64,000 bases of DNA, taken from NCBI RefSeq assembly GCF_014697625.1, contig NZ_JACJSG010000015.1, positions 95,514 through 159,513 on the forward strand, given 5' to 3'. Below are positions 35,829 through 44,679 of this stretch, piece after piece. The translations under genes were made by a program, and so were the position numbers. The notes beneath the pieces were generated by a model, which ran no database searches, was not told where the DNA came from, and worked only from the letters and a program-made list of their open reading frames with translations. The DNA comes from Anabaena azotica FACHB-119. Its GTDB lineage: Bacteria; Cyanobacteriota; Cyanobacteriia; Cyanobacteriales; Nostocaceae. How positions within the stretch are numbered: position 1 is the stretch's first letter; each line of letters starts with the position of its first letter.

Positions 35829-36869
35829 GTGATTAATCAACCATCTGAAAACTTGATAAATTTACAATCAGAGGCAAATATAGACCAGGGTTATAAATTT
35901 AACTGGTTTGATTGGTTTTGTTTGTGGTATCCTCCAGGCTGGTTAATTTTATTGAACCGTCACTGGCAACATTATCATCAAGACCCAGATGGTTGGCATT
36001 GGTTAGAATATCTCTTATTTTTAATTCCTGGTGGTTTTTATTTAGCATTTATAAGTAGATGGTTGCGTCTGGGTTGCCGTTCTCCAAGGACAGAGGTTGA
36101 GGAATTTAACCCCAATTATCAACAAGCTTTTCGTCAAGAAATTCTCGCCCCAATTGTGCAACATTATTTCCGGGGAGAGTTGCAACAAGTGGAGAATTTG
36201 CCATCTACTGGGCCGATAATTGTAGCGATGAATCATGCAGGGATGTCTTTCCCTTGGGATTTTATTAGCTTGGGATATTTATTAGGTGAAACAAGGGGAT
36301 GGGTAGCGCATCCCATAGCAGAGGGGTCATTATTTGAGCATCCTTGGATGGTTTGGTGGCTACCGCCTAAATGGTCGCAGGTTTTGGGTGCAGTGCGGGC
36401 GGAGTTGAGCGATTTTGAGGCAGCAGTCGCACAGGGTAAAATCTTGTTATATGCACCGGAAGGGGTACGGGGGCCGCGTAAAGGTTGGGGTAAACGCTAC
36501 CAACTGCAAAAGTTTGATGTGAGTTTTTTACAGTTGAGCGATCGCTATCATATCCCCATTCTCCCAGTTGTCTGTATCGGCAGTGAAAATTTACATCCTT
36601 GGACTATTAACCTCAAAAGATTACAACAACTAACTAAATTACCGTTTTGTCCGATATCGCCTTTGATGTTTGCTTTAATTCTCTTCCCTTCAATGGGTGT
36701 TTGGGCGATGAGAACAAGCTTACGTTATTTTATCCAGCCTGTGGAAAAAGATTTTGGTATTGTGGCTCAAGAACGTAAGGTGCTTTATCAACGAGCTAAA
36801 CAATTTCAAGAACGATTGCAATTTCGCCTTAGTGAGTTGTTAAATAAAAACTTGCGTGTTGTGGAGTAA
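35829..36869 (+). CDS. PlsC-like lysophospholipid/glycerol acyltransferase
   Basis: A 346-residue protein with GTG start at 35829. An N-terminal part with hydrophobic helices (WFCLWYPPGWLILLN; LEYLLFLIPGGFYLAFI) precedes the acyltransferase domain. Motif I reads MNHAGMSFPWDF, where His and Asp are seven residues apart rather than the usual four (NHX4D). Motif III is present as LLYAPEGVRGPRKG (compare FPEGTR) and motif IV as IPILPVVCIG. It probably transfers an acyl group to a lysolipid or related alcohol at the inner membrane. The odd motif I spacing makes the exact chemistry uncertain. Its 3' end overlaps a truncated minus-strand ORF. Confidence 0.8.
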   Translation: MINQPSENLINLQSEANIDQGYKFNWFDWFCLWYPPGWLILLNRHWQHYHQDPDGWHWLEYLLFLIPGGFYLAFISRWLRLGCRSPRTEVEEFNPNYQQAFRQEILAPIVQHYFRGELQQVENLPSTGPIIVAMNHAGMSFPWDFISLGYLLGETRGWVAHPIAEGSLFEHPWMVWWLPPKWSQVLGAVRAELSDFEAAVAQGKILLYAPEGVRGPRKGWGKRYQLQKFDVSFLQLSDRYHIPILPVVCIGSENLHPWTINLKRLQQLTKLPFCPISPLMFALILFPSMGVWAMRTSLRYFIQPVEKDFGIVAQERKVLYQRAKQFQERLQFRLSELLNKNLRVVE

Positions 36870-37179
36870 ATTTTGAATTTCTCACGCAAAGGCGCAAAGA
36901 GAAAAAGTATTTGTAGGGTGGGGAGTGCTGCACCGAAACCATGATATTGTAGCCATCATCAACTTTTAATTGCTCAATATACCAACCAAAATCTTTACTA
37001 ATTCTGATAATTCTTCGGGTACTCGATATAACTTTAGATTCTGTTTTGGGTAATTGCAAGCGATCGCGCTCATAACTACAACCCAGTTCAACAAGTATAT
37101 CTTCTGGAGAAAATGGCAATTCAAAATATTTACTGAAAGTATAGCTCTGTCCTGGTTGAATAATTCTTGGGCGATTCAT
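36829..37179 (-). pseudogene. Truncated cyanobacterial conserved gene with a repeat-derived tail
   Basis: From ATG 37179 the frame starts MNRPRIIQPGQSYTFSKYFE and continues with LPFSPEDILVELGCSYERDR, an opening I associate with a larger family of uncharacterised cyanobacterial proteins. After about residue 80 (VDDGYNIMVSVQHSPPYKYF) the frame enters repeat-like sequence (gtagggtggggagtgctgca, 36913-36932) and then runs antisense into the acyltransferase 3' end. The C-terminus is therefore not original. Upstream the promoter region contains the 66-bp palindrome. I read it as a gene 3'-truncated by repeat insertion or recombination. Confidence 0.5.
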
Positions 37180-37213
37180 AATTTTTAATTTTGATTTACT
37201 CAAAATATTAACT

Positions 37214-37460
37214 GTAGGGTGCGTCAGCCCCAATAATTTCCTACAGATTCAAGGATTTTCCCCATCTGACGCACCCTACCCCCTGACTTTTCACGGGATC
37301 TGGAAGACCTCTCTCCAAACCTCTCTCCTACAAGGAGAGAGGCTTTGATTTCTCCCCCTTCCCTACTAGGGAAGGGGGCTGGGGGGTTAGGTCTGTCGTT
37401 AGCTTTTCCACATGACTTGAAAAGTCAGACCCTACCCCAAGTGTTAGTTGCGTAAGTCCT
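37214..37460. repeat. Composite repeat: 66-bp palindrome copy 3, hairpin repeat, aggacttacgca right end
   Basis: 37214-37279 is the gtagggtgcgtcag palindrome. 37318-37393 matches the repeat inside the SNF2 intein (gaggctttgatttctccccc and agggaagggggctggggggt). The right end ttgcgtaagtcct is at 37448-37460 and overlaps the first base of the response regulator stop codon (37460-37462). Together they make a nested repeat cassette between the truncated gene and the regulator. Confidence 0.85.
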
Positions 37461-38152
37461 TACTCCGTTGAAGATATCCCGAAGCGGTAGCCTTTACCGT
37501 AAACTGTATGAATTAAAGGTTGTTCTTTGCCTACTTCGATTTTCCGGCGGAGCAATCTGATTAACGCGGCGATCACGTTACTATTTGGTGGTTCGCTATC
37601 TTGCCAAAGATTTTGCAGAATTTGGGCGTGGGTTAAAAGTTGTCCGGTGTGTTCCATGAAGTATTGCAGCAGTTGGCTTTCTTTTTGCGAGAGTTCAATG
37701 ACTCGCCCTTGACGGTAGGCGACTTGATTTTCACAGTCAAGTTCTAAGTCGGCTACTGTTAATCTTCCTGGTGTTGCTTCATAGGTTTGAGAACCGGAAC
37801 GCCGCAATAAAGCCCGGACTCTAGCTAGCAGTTCTCGCAGTTCAAAGGGCTTGACTAAATAATCGTCTGCACCTGCATCTAAACCTTGTACGCGGTCATC
37901 TAAGGTATCCTTGGCAGTGAGGAATAAAACTGGCGTAACTTTGCCTTCTTGGCGCAATTCTTGACAAATATCTAAGCCTGTTTTTCCTGGTAACATCCAG
38001 TCTAAAATCAGTAGGTCGTAATTACCTACCCTGGCCATTTCGCTACCTTTTGCCCCTTCATAAGCAGCATCTACGGTGTACCCTTCACGAGTTAAGGCGC
38101 GGCTTAGGGGATCTGCTAGTTCTACTTCGTCATCAACTAATAAAATTCTCAT
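37460..38152 (-). CDS. OmpR-family two-component response regulator
   Basis: A 230-residue transcription factor. The receiver domain (1-115) has acidic D7/D8, phosphoacceptor D51 (LLILDWMLPGKTG), T79-like LFLTAKD and KPFELRELLARV. The C-terminal winged helix (~130-226) has VIELSQKESQLLQYFMEHTG and IHTVYGKGYRFG. Cyanobacterial RppA/ManR/NblR-type regulators look like this; I cannot decide which. No histidine kinase gene is adjacent on this strand, so it is an orphan here. It is divergent from hisG with a 78-bp shared promoter region. Its stop codon overlaps a repeat end. Confidence 0.92.
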   Translation of the reverse strand: MRILLVDDEVELADPLSRALTREGYTVDAAYEGAKGSEMARVGNYDLLILDWMLPGKTGLDICQELRQEGKVTPVLFLTAKDTLDDRVQGLDAGADDYLVKPFELRELLARVRALLRRSGSQTYEATPGRLTVADLELDCENQVAYRQGRVIELSQKESQLLQYFMEHTGQLLTHAQILQNLWQDSEPPNSNVIAALIRLLRRKIEVGKEQPLIHTVYGKGYRFGISSTE

Positions 38153-38230
38153 GTGCTTGGGGGAAGCAATAGAGATATCCTCAATATTGACACTAGAATG
38201 TGTCTCTAGCTAAGGATACCAAGAAAACGA

Positions 38231-38872
38231 ATGTTAACTGTTGCGTTGCCGAAAGGGGAACTACTCAAACATAGCATCCGCCTACTACAATCTGTAGGTT
38301 TGGATTTTAGTGCTTTTTTAGACTCAGGAAATCGTCAGTTGCAAATCACTGATGCTAGTGGAACGGCAAAAGGATTATTAGTGAGAGGGCAAGATGTGCC
38401 TGTCTATGTGGAGTACGGACAAGCACAAATCGGTATTATCGGTTACGATACCCTGCGGGAAAAACAGCCACAGGTGGCGCATTTAGTCGATTTACAGTTT
38501 GGCTATTGTCGGATGTCGGTGGCTGTTAAAGCATCAAGTCCTTACAAGTCACCGCAAGATTTACCACCGCACAGCCGGGTGGCTTCTAAATATGTGAATT
38601 GCGCTCGTGAATATTTCCAAAGTTTGGATTTACCTGTGGAAATAGTCCCACTTTATGGTTCTGTGGAACTTGGGCCAATTACGGGTATGTCTGAAGCTAT
38701 TGTGGATCTCGTTTCTACAGGCCGGACTCTCAAAGAGAATGGTTTGATTGAAATTACTACTTTGTATGAAAGTACAGCTAGGTTAATTGCTCATCCCCTC
38801 AGCTATCGCTTGAATACGGGTAACTTACATCAATTGGTTGAGGAAGTGCGATTGGCTTACGCCGCGCCGTAG
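38231..38872 (+). CDS. hisG: ATP phosphoribosyltransferase, short form
   Basis: A 213-residue HisG catalytic subunit. Markers are [20 protein letters not shown] at the start, [20 protein letters not shown] in the middle, and the PRPP-binding [18 protein letters not shown] near residue 155-172. It catalyses the first step of histidine synthesis, joining ATP and PRPP. The short form lacks the C-terminal regulatory domain and needs the HisZ subunit (HisRS-like), which is not in this window. The reading frame stops just before a HIP1 site (38873). Confidence 0.95.
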   Translation: MLTVALPKGELLKHSIRLLQSVGLDFSAFLDSGNRQLQITDASGTAKGLLVRGQDVPVYVEYGQAQIGIIGYDTLREKQPQVAHLVDLQFGYCRMSVAVKASSPYKSPQDLPPHSRVASKYVNCAREYFQSLDLPVEIVPLYGSVELGPITGMSEAIVDLVSTGRTLKENGLIEITTLYESTARLIAHPLSYRLNTGNLHQLVEEVRLAYAAP

Positions 38873-39143
38873 GCGATCGCAAATTGTCGCCGCAGTTTAG
38901 AAAGATCATAGGGGATAGTGACAGTAGGGCGCTGCACTGCCCACCAAAATAATTAACAACATCCCTCCTCCAGAACACTACACAAACATCTCCCTGGAGG
39001 TGGGTATTTTTAATAATTTTTTTTAATTTAATTATATAAATAATTTTGTCTAGACTATAAGTTAGTTATACTTTCTCTTTTGATAAGCAGCTTTTAATCT
39101 ATTTTTGTATCAAATTTTAGCAAAAATTTATATAATTTTTTTC

Positions 39144-41942
39144 ATGAAATATCCTTTGCATGATGAACAGGCGAGACTAGCAGCTTTACGCCAATATCAA
39201 ATTTTGGATACTGAACCGGAAGAGATTTATAACAATTTGGCTCAATTAGCGGCGTTTATTTGTGGTACACCCATAGCTTTGGTTAATTTTATTGATGAAA
39301 ATCGTCAATGGTTTAAAGCGAAACTCGGTATAGATGTGCCAGAAATGCCCCGGAATGTGGGTTTATCTTATCTTTGTCAGGAGAAACAAGGTGTTGTAGT
39401 AGTTCCTGACACCTTGGCTGACGATCGCTTCATTCATAACCCAGTCGTTACATCATATCCTCATGTAAGATTTTATGCAGGTGTACCACTGTTAACACCA
39501 GAAGGGCATTTTTTAGGAACACTTTGTGTAATTGACAGACAGCCAAAAGAACTAACTCCAGAACAAATTCACGCACTTGAAGCTTTAAGCCGCCTAGTAA
39601 TTAGTCAGTTGGAACTGAGGCGCAATATAGCTGATGTGGCTCGGATTAGCGAAAAGTTAATGAATCACGAGCAAGCAGTACGTATACAATCGGAAGCAGC
39701 AAGAGATCAGATTGCCAATATCTTAGAAAGTATTACTGATGCGTTTTTTGCCATCGATAAAGATTGGATATTTACTTACGTCAATGGTCAAGCGGCTAGG
39801 TTACTACAGAAAAGCCAACATGAGCTATTAGGGAAAAGTATTTGGGAAGTATTTTTAGATACAGAAGCTTCTTTATTTTATCGTGAGACGCGCCGAGCGA
39901 TCGCCCAAAAAATCAGCGTGGAATTTGAGGAATTTTATCCACCGCTTAACAAATGGTTTGCAGTGCATATCTACCCAAGTAAAGACGGCTTATCTGTTTA
40001 CTTCCAAGATATAACTGAACGTAGACGCACAGCCGCCGCACTGCGCGAGAGTGAGGAACGTTGGCTGTTGGCGTTAAATGGTAACAATGATGGTATCTGG
40101 GATTGGAATGTGAAGACAAACGAAGTCTTCTTTTCCAGTCGCTGGATACAAATGTTGGGGTATGAAGACCAGGAAATTACTAACCATTTTGATGAATGGT
40201 CAAAGCGGGTGCATCCTGATGATATTGATTGGGTAATGCAAGCAGTTGAAGACCATTTGACCAAGAAAACACCATATTACGTGACCGAGCATCGTGTATT
40301 GTGTAAAGACGGTAGTTATAAATGGATTTTGGATCGAGGTCAGGCGCTTTGGGATGAAGCAGGTAATGTAGTGCGAATGGTAGGGTCTCATACCGATATC
40401 ACAGAACGCAAGCGGACAGAAGAAGAATTAAGAAGACAGAATTTGCGATCGCAATTATTTGCCGAAATCACCTTGAAAATTCGAGAGACCTTAGATATTG
40501 ACGAAATTCTGCAAACATCAGTTAAGGAAGTGCAGCAACTGTTACAAGCTGACCGAGTACTGATTTTCCGGTTGTGGGCTGATGGTTCGGGAACCGTAGT
40601 ACAAGAAGCTGTCCTTCCAGGCTGGCCGGTGGTATTGGGGCAGAATATTCTTGACCCTTGTTTTGCCGAAGATTACGTCGAGAAATATCGTCAAGGCAGA
40701 GTTAGCGCCATATTAGATATTACTAAAGCAGATATTCAAAACTGTCATCGAGAATTTTTGCAACAATTTGGTGTGAAAGCTAACCTCGTAGTTCCCATTC
40801 TTAACCGTGATGGAATTTGGGGCTTACTCATAGCCCATCAATGTTCTGCTCCCCGTCATTGGAATAATTTTGAATTGGAATTATTGCAACAGCTAGCCAA
40901 CCAAATTGGTATCGCCTTAGCCCAAGGGCAATTATTAGAACTACAAACCAAGCAAAGCCAGGAACTAGCTCGTTCTAACACCGAACTAGAAAACTTTGCC
41001 TACGTAGCCTCCCATGATTTACAAGAACCCTTGCGGATGGTGACTAGTTATTTACAATTATTGGAAAGGAGGTATAAAAATCAACTAGATAGCAACGCTG
41101 AACAGTTCATTAACTATGCCGTTGATGGTGCAAGGCGGATGCAGACCTTAATCAACGACTTATTAAATTACTCACGAGTTACCACCCGTGGACAACCATT
41201 TGTTTCAGTTGACTGTGGTGTAATTTTACAACGAGCGATCGCTAATCTCAAAATCGCCATTGAAGAATCTGGGGCAGTCATCACCCACGACCCCTTACCT
41301 ACAGTCATAGCAGACCCCACCCAACTCACCCAAGTATTGCAAAACCTCATCGCCAACGCCATCAAATTCCGCCAAGATGCAGCACCCAAAATCCATATTG
41401 GACTTGAGGGAACAGGGGGGGAACAGGGGACAGGGGACAGGGGACAGGGAACAGGGGATAGGGGACAGGGGACAGGGGACAGGGGACAGGGAACAGGGAA
41501 CAGGGAACAGGGAACAGGGAACAGGGAACAGGGAACAGGGAACAGGGAACAGGAGGAAAACCAATATTCTCCCCCCATTCCCTCATCTCCCCCATCTCCC
41601 CCCACTCCCTCATCTCCCCCATCTCCCCCCACTCCCCCATCTCCCCCCAGTCCCCAGTCCCCAGTCCCCAGTCCCCAGTCCCCAACCCCCAACCCCCAAA
41701 AAACATGGTTATTCTCAGTCCGCGACAATGGCATTGGTATAGAACCCCAGTATGCCGAGCGTATTTTTGTAATTTTTCAACGCCTGCATGGTAGAAGTAA
41801 ATACCCAGGTACAGGCATTGGTCTAGCAATTTGTAAGAAAATAATAGAACGCCACGGTGGTCGTATCTGGGTGGAGTCGGAACCGGGCCAAGGCTCGACT
41901 TTCTACTTCACAATTCCAGAACAAGTAGGAAAACAATCGTGA
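39144..41942 (+). CDS. GAF-PAS-PAS-GAF sensor histidine kinase with an STRR-encoded insert
   Basis: A 932-residue kinase from ATG 39144 ([20 protein letters not shown]); the frame opens at a TTG 39 bases earlier. Order: N-terminal GAF (~20-165), PAS (~185-300), PAS/PAC (~305-425, ending HTDITERK), phytochrome-like GAF (~440-600), HisKA with H624 ([13 protein letters not shown]), then HATPase_c. The N box ([18 protein letters not shown]) is normal. Residues ~754-853 are then encoded by low-complexity heptamer repeats, after which the G1 box ([17 protein letters not shown]) and G2 ([20 protein letters not shown]) resume in frame. It likely autophosphorylates and passes phosphate to the overlapping Rcp1-like regulator. 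Confidence 0.9.
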   Translation: MKYPLHDEQARLAALRQYQILDTEPEEIYNNLAQLAAFICGTPIALVNFIDENRQWFKAKLGIDVPEMPRNVGLSYLCQEKQGVVVVPDTLADDRFIHNPVVTSYPHVRFYAGVPLLTPEGHFLGTLCVIDRQPKELTPEQIHALEALSRLVISQLELRRNIADVARISEKLMNHEQAVRIQSEAARDQIANILESITDAFFAIDKDWIFTYVNGQAARLLQKSQHELLGKSIWEVFLDTEASLFYRETRRAIAQKISVEFEEFYPPLNKWFAVHIYPSKDGLSVYFQDITERRRTAAALRESEERWLLALNGNNDGIWDWNVKTNEVFFSSRWIQMLGYEDQEITNHFDEWSKRVHPDDIDWVMQAVEDHLTKKTPYYVTEHRVLCKDGSYKWILDRGQALWDEAGNVVRMVGSHTDITERKRTEEELRRQNLRSQLFAEITLKIRETLDIDEILQTSVKEVQQLLQADRVLIFRLWADGSGTVVQEAVLPGWPVVLGQNILDPCFAEDYVEKYRQGRVSAILDITKADIQNCHREFLQQFGVKANLVVPILNRDGIWGLLIAHQCSAPRHWNNFELELLQQLANQIGIALAQGQLLELQTKQSQELARSNTELENFAYVASHDLQEPLRMVTSYLQLLERRYKNQLDSNAEQFINYAVDGARRMQTLINDLLNYSRVTTRGQPFVSVDCGVILQRAIANLKIAIEESGAVITHDPLPTVIADPTQLTQVLQNLIANAIKFRQDAAPKIHIGLEGTGGEQGTGDRGQGTGDRGQGTGDRGQGTGNREQGTGNREQGTGNREQEENQYSPPIPSSPPSPPTPSSPPSPPTPPSPPSPQSPVPSPQSPTPNPQKTWLFSVRDNGIGIEPQYAERIFVIFQRLHGRSKYPGTGIGLAICKKIIERHGGRIWVESEPGQGSTFYFTIPEQVGKQS
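41404..41700 (+). repeat. In-frame STRR block inside a histidine kinase gene
   Basis: About 297 bp. The first half is made of ggggaca and gggaaca heptamers (encoding GTGDRGQ and GTGNREQ units). The second half is made of ctcatctccccc-type and ccccagt units (encoding SPPSPPTP and SPQSPVP). The total keeps the kinase frame open. The same units occur in intergenic spacers elsewhere in the window. Confidence 0.95.
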
Positions 41943-42385
41943 ATATTACAACAGCTATTATGCCAATTGAGGTTTTGTTAGTAGAGGATAACCCCGGAGA
42001 TGCTGAACTTACGCGCATTGCTTTGGAAGATAGCAAAATCTCAGTTAACTTGAATATAGTCGAAGATGGGGTAGAGGCAATGGCGTTTCTGCGAAAGCAG
42101 GATAAATATAGCAATGTACCTCACCCAGATATAGTGCTGCTTGATTTAAACCTGCCAAGGAAAGATGGGCGGGAAGTATTGGCGGAAATTAAAACTGATA
42201 ACCATCTCAAACGCATTCCTGTAGTCGTTTTGACTACTTCTCAGGCAGAGGAAGATATTATCAAAGCTTATAACTTATCGGCTAATTGTTATATAACTAA
42301 ACCAGTTGACTTTGACCAATTCGTTAGAATTGTACAATCTATAGAAAACTTTTGGTTTGCGATCGTCAAGCTGCCACCGGAGTGA
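41939..42385 (+). CDS. Rcp1-like single-domain response regulator
   Basis: A 148-residue receiver protein with no output domain. Key residues are EDN ([18 protein letters not shown]), phosphoacceptor Asp in [19 protein letters not shown], Thr in [13 protein letters not shown] and Lys in [13 protein letters not shown]. The -LTTS- and long beta4 loop are typical of Rcp1/CheY-like partners of phytochrome-type kinases. GTG 41939 overlaps the kinase stop codon, giving translational coupling, with aggaaaa upstream; ATG 41960 is the alternative start. Phosphate probably comes from the kinase just upstream. Confidence 0.92.
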   Translation: MNITTAIMPIEVLLVEDNPGDAELTRIALEDSKISVNLNIVEDGVEAMAFLRKQDKYSNVPHPDIVLLDLNLPRKDGREVLAEIKTDNHLKRIPVVVLTTSQAEEDIIKAYNLSANCYITKPVDFDQFVRIVQSIENFWFAIVKLPPE

Positions 42386-42390
42386 ACGCA

Positions 42391-44670
42391 ATGGCAGATG
42401 AAATTATTAAGGTCATATTAGTAGAAGATAATCCTGGGGACGCTTTTTTAATTCAAGAGTTAATTAAAGAGGTTAATACAGCCAAGGTAGAGTTAGAAAC
42501 AGTTGAAAAACTATCACAAGCAATCAAAATTTTAGCCGATGATACCTCTGGTGGACTTAGTTCACCTTTTGATGTCATGCTATTAGATTTATCGCTACCT
42601 GATAGTCAAGGTCTAGATACCTTTGTCAGAGCTAACCGTGAGACAAAAGCTATTCCCATCATCGTCTTAACAGGCATGGATGATGAAAACTTAGCACTCA
42701 GAGCGATGCAGGAGGGAGCGCAGGATTATTTAGTCAAAGGACAAGTCACTGGCGACTTATTAGTACGTTCCATGCGTTATGCCATAGAACGTCAACGAAT
42801 AGAGGAAGCACTGCGCCATAGTGAAGAGCGATTTCGCGTAGCCTTGAAAAACTCCCCTATTTTTGTGTTTAATCAAGACACAGACTTGCGTTATACCTGG
42901 ATTTATAACCCTATTACCGGGTGGACAATTGAAGAAATGTTAGGCAAACAAGACTCTGAGATTATGTCAGAGCAAGATGTACAATGCCTCACAGCCATCA
43001 AATATCATGTCCTCACCACAGGCACAGGTACTCGTCAGGAAGTATCTATTAACACGCCTTTAGGAATAAAATATTACGATTTAACTGTCGAGCCATTGCG
43101 GAATGAGTCGCAAGAAATTGTGGGTATAACTTGTGCCTGTATTGATATTAGTGAACGTAAATTAGCCGAAGCCAAAATTCGCGAACAAGCAGCCTTACTC
43201 GACATCACTACAGATGCAATATGCGTGCGTGATTTGGAAAATAAAATTCTGTTTTGGAATAAAGGTGCAGAAAATCTCTACGGTTGGCAAGCTGATGAGG
43301 CTACAGGAGAAAATGCTACTGAGCTTTTATTTCGTGAACCCTCTCAAGAAGTGGAAGCAGCTTTATTAAATGTAATTTCTCAAGGTAATTGGCAAGGAGA
43401 ATTAAATAAAGTTACCAAAGCTGGGAAGGACATAATAGTAGCTAGTCGCTGGAGTTTAGTCTGTGATGAACAGGGAAGACCAAAATCTATTCTCTCTGTC
43501 GATACAGATATTACGCAGAAAAAACATTTAGAAGCTCAATTATTTCGTACTCAACGTTTAGAAAGTATTGGCACTCTTGCTAGTGGTATCGCTCATGACC
43601 TCAACAATATCTTGACACCAATTTTAGCAGGAGCGCAATTATTACCACTTAAATTTCCTGACGCAGATGAACGCACTCAACACTTATTAGAAATTTTAGA
43701 AATTAATGCTAAACGTGGTGCTGATTTAGTTAAACAAGTGCTGTCCTTCGCTAGAGGTGTAGAAGGGAAGCGTATCACTTTACAAGTGAAGCATTTAATT
43801 GTGGAAGTTGCCAAAATTTTAAAAGAAACATTTCCCAAATCTATCGAAGTTTACACAGATATACCCGGTAACTTATGGATGGTTTCGGGAGATAGTACTC
43901 AACTCCATCAAGTGCTGATGAATCTCTGTGTAAATGCCCGCGATGCCATGCCTAACGGTGGTAAGCTGACAATCTCTGCTGAGAATCTTTTAATTGATGA
44001 GAATTACGCCCGCATGAACTTGGAAGCCAAACAAGGCTCTTATATTATGGTGTCAGTTGCCGATACAGGCGTTGGTATTTCTGAAGAAAACTTAGATAGA
44101 ATTTTCGAGCCATTCTTTACCACCAAAGCCATAGGACAAGGTACAGGCTTAGGACTTTCCACCGTTTTGGGTATTGTCAAAAGCCACGGCGGTTTTATTA
44201 GCGTTCATAGTGAACCAGAGCGTGGTACTACTTTTAAAGTTTACTTGCCAGCTGTGGCAGGTTCAGAAATGCCGATTTGTGATAATTTTATACCGCCTCC
44301 AGGTCATGGAGAGTTAATTTTGATTGTTGATGATGAACCTTCAATACAGGATATTACAAAAACATCCTTAGAAACTCATCAATATAAAGCCTTAGTTGCT
44401 AGTGATGGGGTTGAGGCGATCGCACTCTACGCCAAAAATGCCGATAAAATTAGTGCTGTACTCATGAATATCATGTTACCCGTGCTAGATGGGTTGACGA
44501 CTATCCGCACCTTAAAGAAAATTAACCCCCAAGTCAAAATTATTGCTACCAGTGGACTGATTTCTAAAAATAAGTTAAATGAAATAGTTAATACTGGCGC
44601 TAACTCATTCCTAGCCAAACCCTACACTGTCAATGAATTATTGTTGGCACTGCATGAAGTGATGATATGA
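42391..44670 (+). CDS. Hybrid histidine kinase: REC-PAS-PAS-HisKA-HATPase-REC
   Basis: A 759-residue protein from ATG 42391 ([20 protein letters not shown]), five bases after the stop of the Rcp1-like gene; the longer frame opens at 42352 inside that gene. The N-terminal receiver has its Asp in [13 protein letters not shown]. Two PAS domains follow (~145-265, ~270-390). HisKA has H402 ([14 protein letters not shown]), HATPase_c has [16 protein letters not shown] and [18 protein letters not shown]. The C-terminal receiver (~640-755) has acidic DDEP and a Lys in FLAKPYT, but the phosphoacceptor position is Asn ([13 protein letters not shown]693). It closes a three-gene phosphorelay operon. Confidence 0.92.
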   Translation: MADEIIKVILVEDNPGDAFLIQELIKEVNTAKVELETVEKLSQAIKILADDTSGGLSSPFDVMLLDLSLPDSQGLDTFVRANRETKAIPIIVLTGMDDENLALRAMQEGAQDYLVKGQVTGDLLVRSMRYAIERQRIEEALRHSEERFRVALKNSPIFVFNQDTDLRYTWIYNPITGWTIEEMLGKQDSEIMSEQDVQCLTAIKYHVLTTGTGTRQEVSINTPLGIKYYDLTVEPLRNESQEIVGITCACIDISERKLAEAKIREQAALLDITTDAICVRDLENKILFWNKGAENLYGWQADEATGENATELLFREPSQEVEAALLNVISQGNWQGELNKVTKAGKDIIVASRWSLVCDEQGRPKSILSVDTDITQKKHLEAQLFRTQRLESIGTLASGIAHDLNNILTPILAGAQLLPLKFPDADERTQHLLEILEINAKRGADLVKQVLSFARGVEGKRITLQVKHLIVEVAKILKETFPKSIEVYTDIPGNLWMVSGDSTQLHQVLMNLCVNARDAMPNGGKLTISAENLLIDENYARMNLEAKQGSYIMVSVADTGVGISEENLDRIFEPFFTTKAIGQGTGLGLSTVLGIVKSHGGFISVHSEPERGTTFKVYLPAVAGSEMPICDNFIPPPGHGELILIVDDEPSIQDITKTSLETHQYKALVASDGVEAIALYAKNADKISAVLMNIMLPVLDGLTTIRTLKKINPQVKIIATSGLISKNKLNEIVNTGANSFLAKPYTVNELLLALHEVMI

Positions 44671-44679
44671 AATATCAAC

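Noticed and set aside
41404..41700. Tandem repeats as a possible CRISPR array
   Set aside because: The units are 7 bp with no spacers, which is STRR, not CRISPR. No cas gene is present in the window.
41168..41829. Long overlapping ORFs on the opposite strand and in other frames across the STRR block
   Set aside because: Heptamer repeats without stop codons are open in all frames. The sense frame alone carries kinase motifs on both sides, so the others are shadows.
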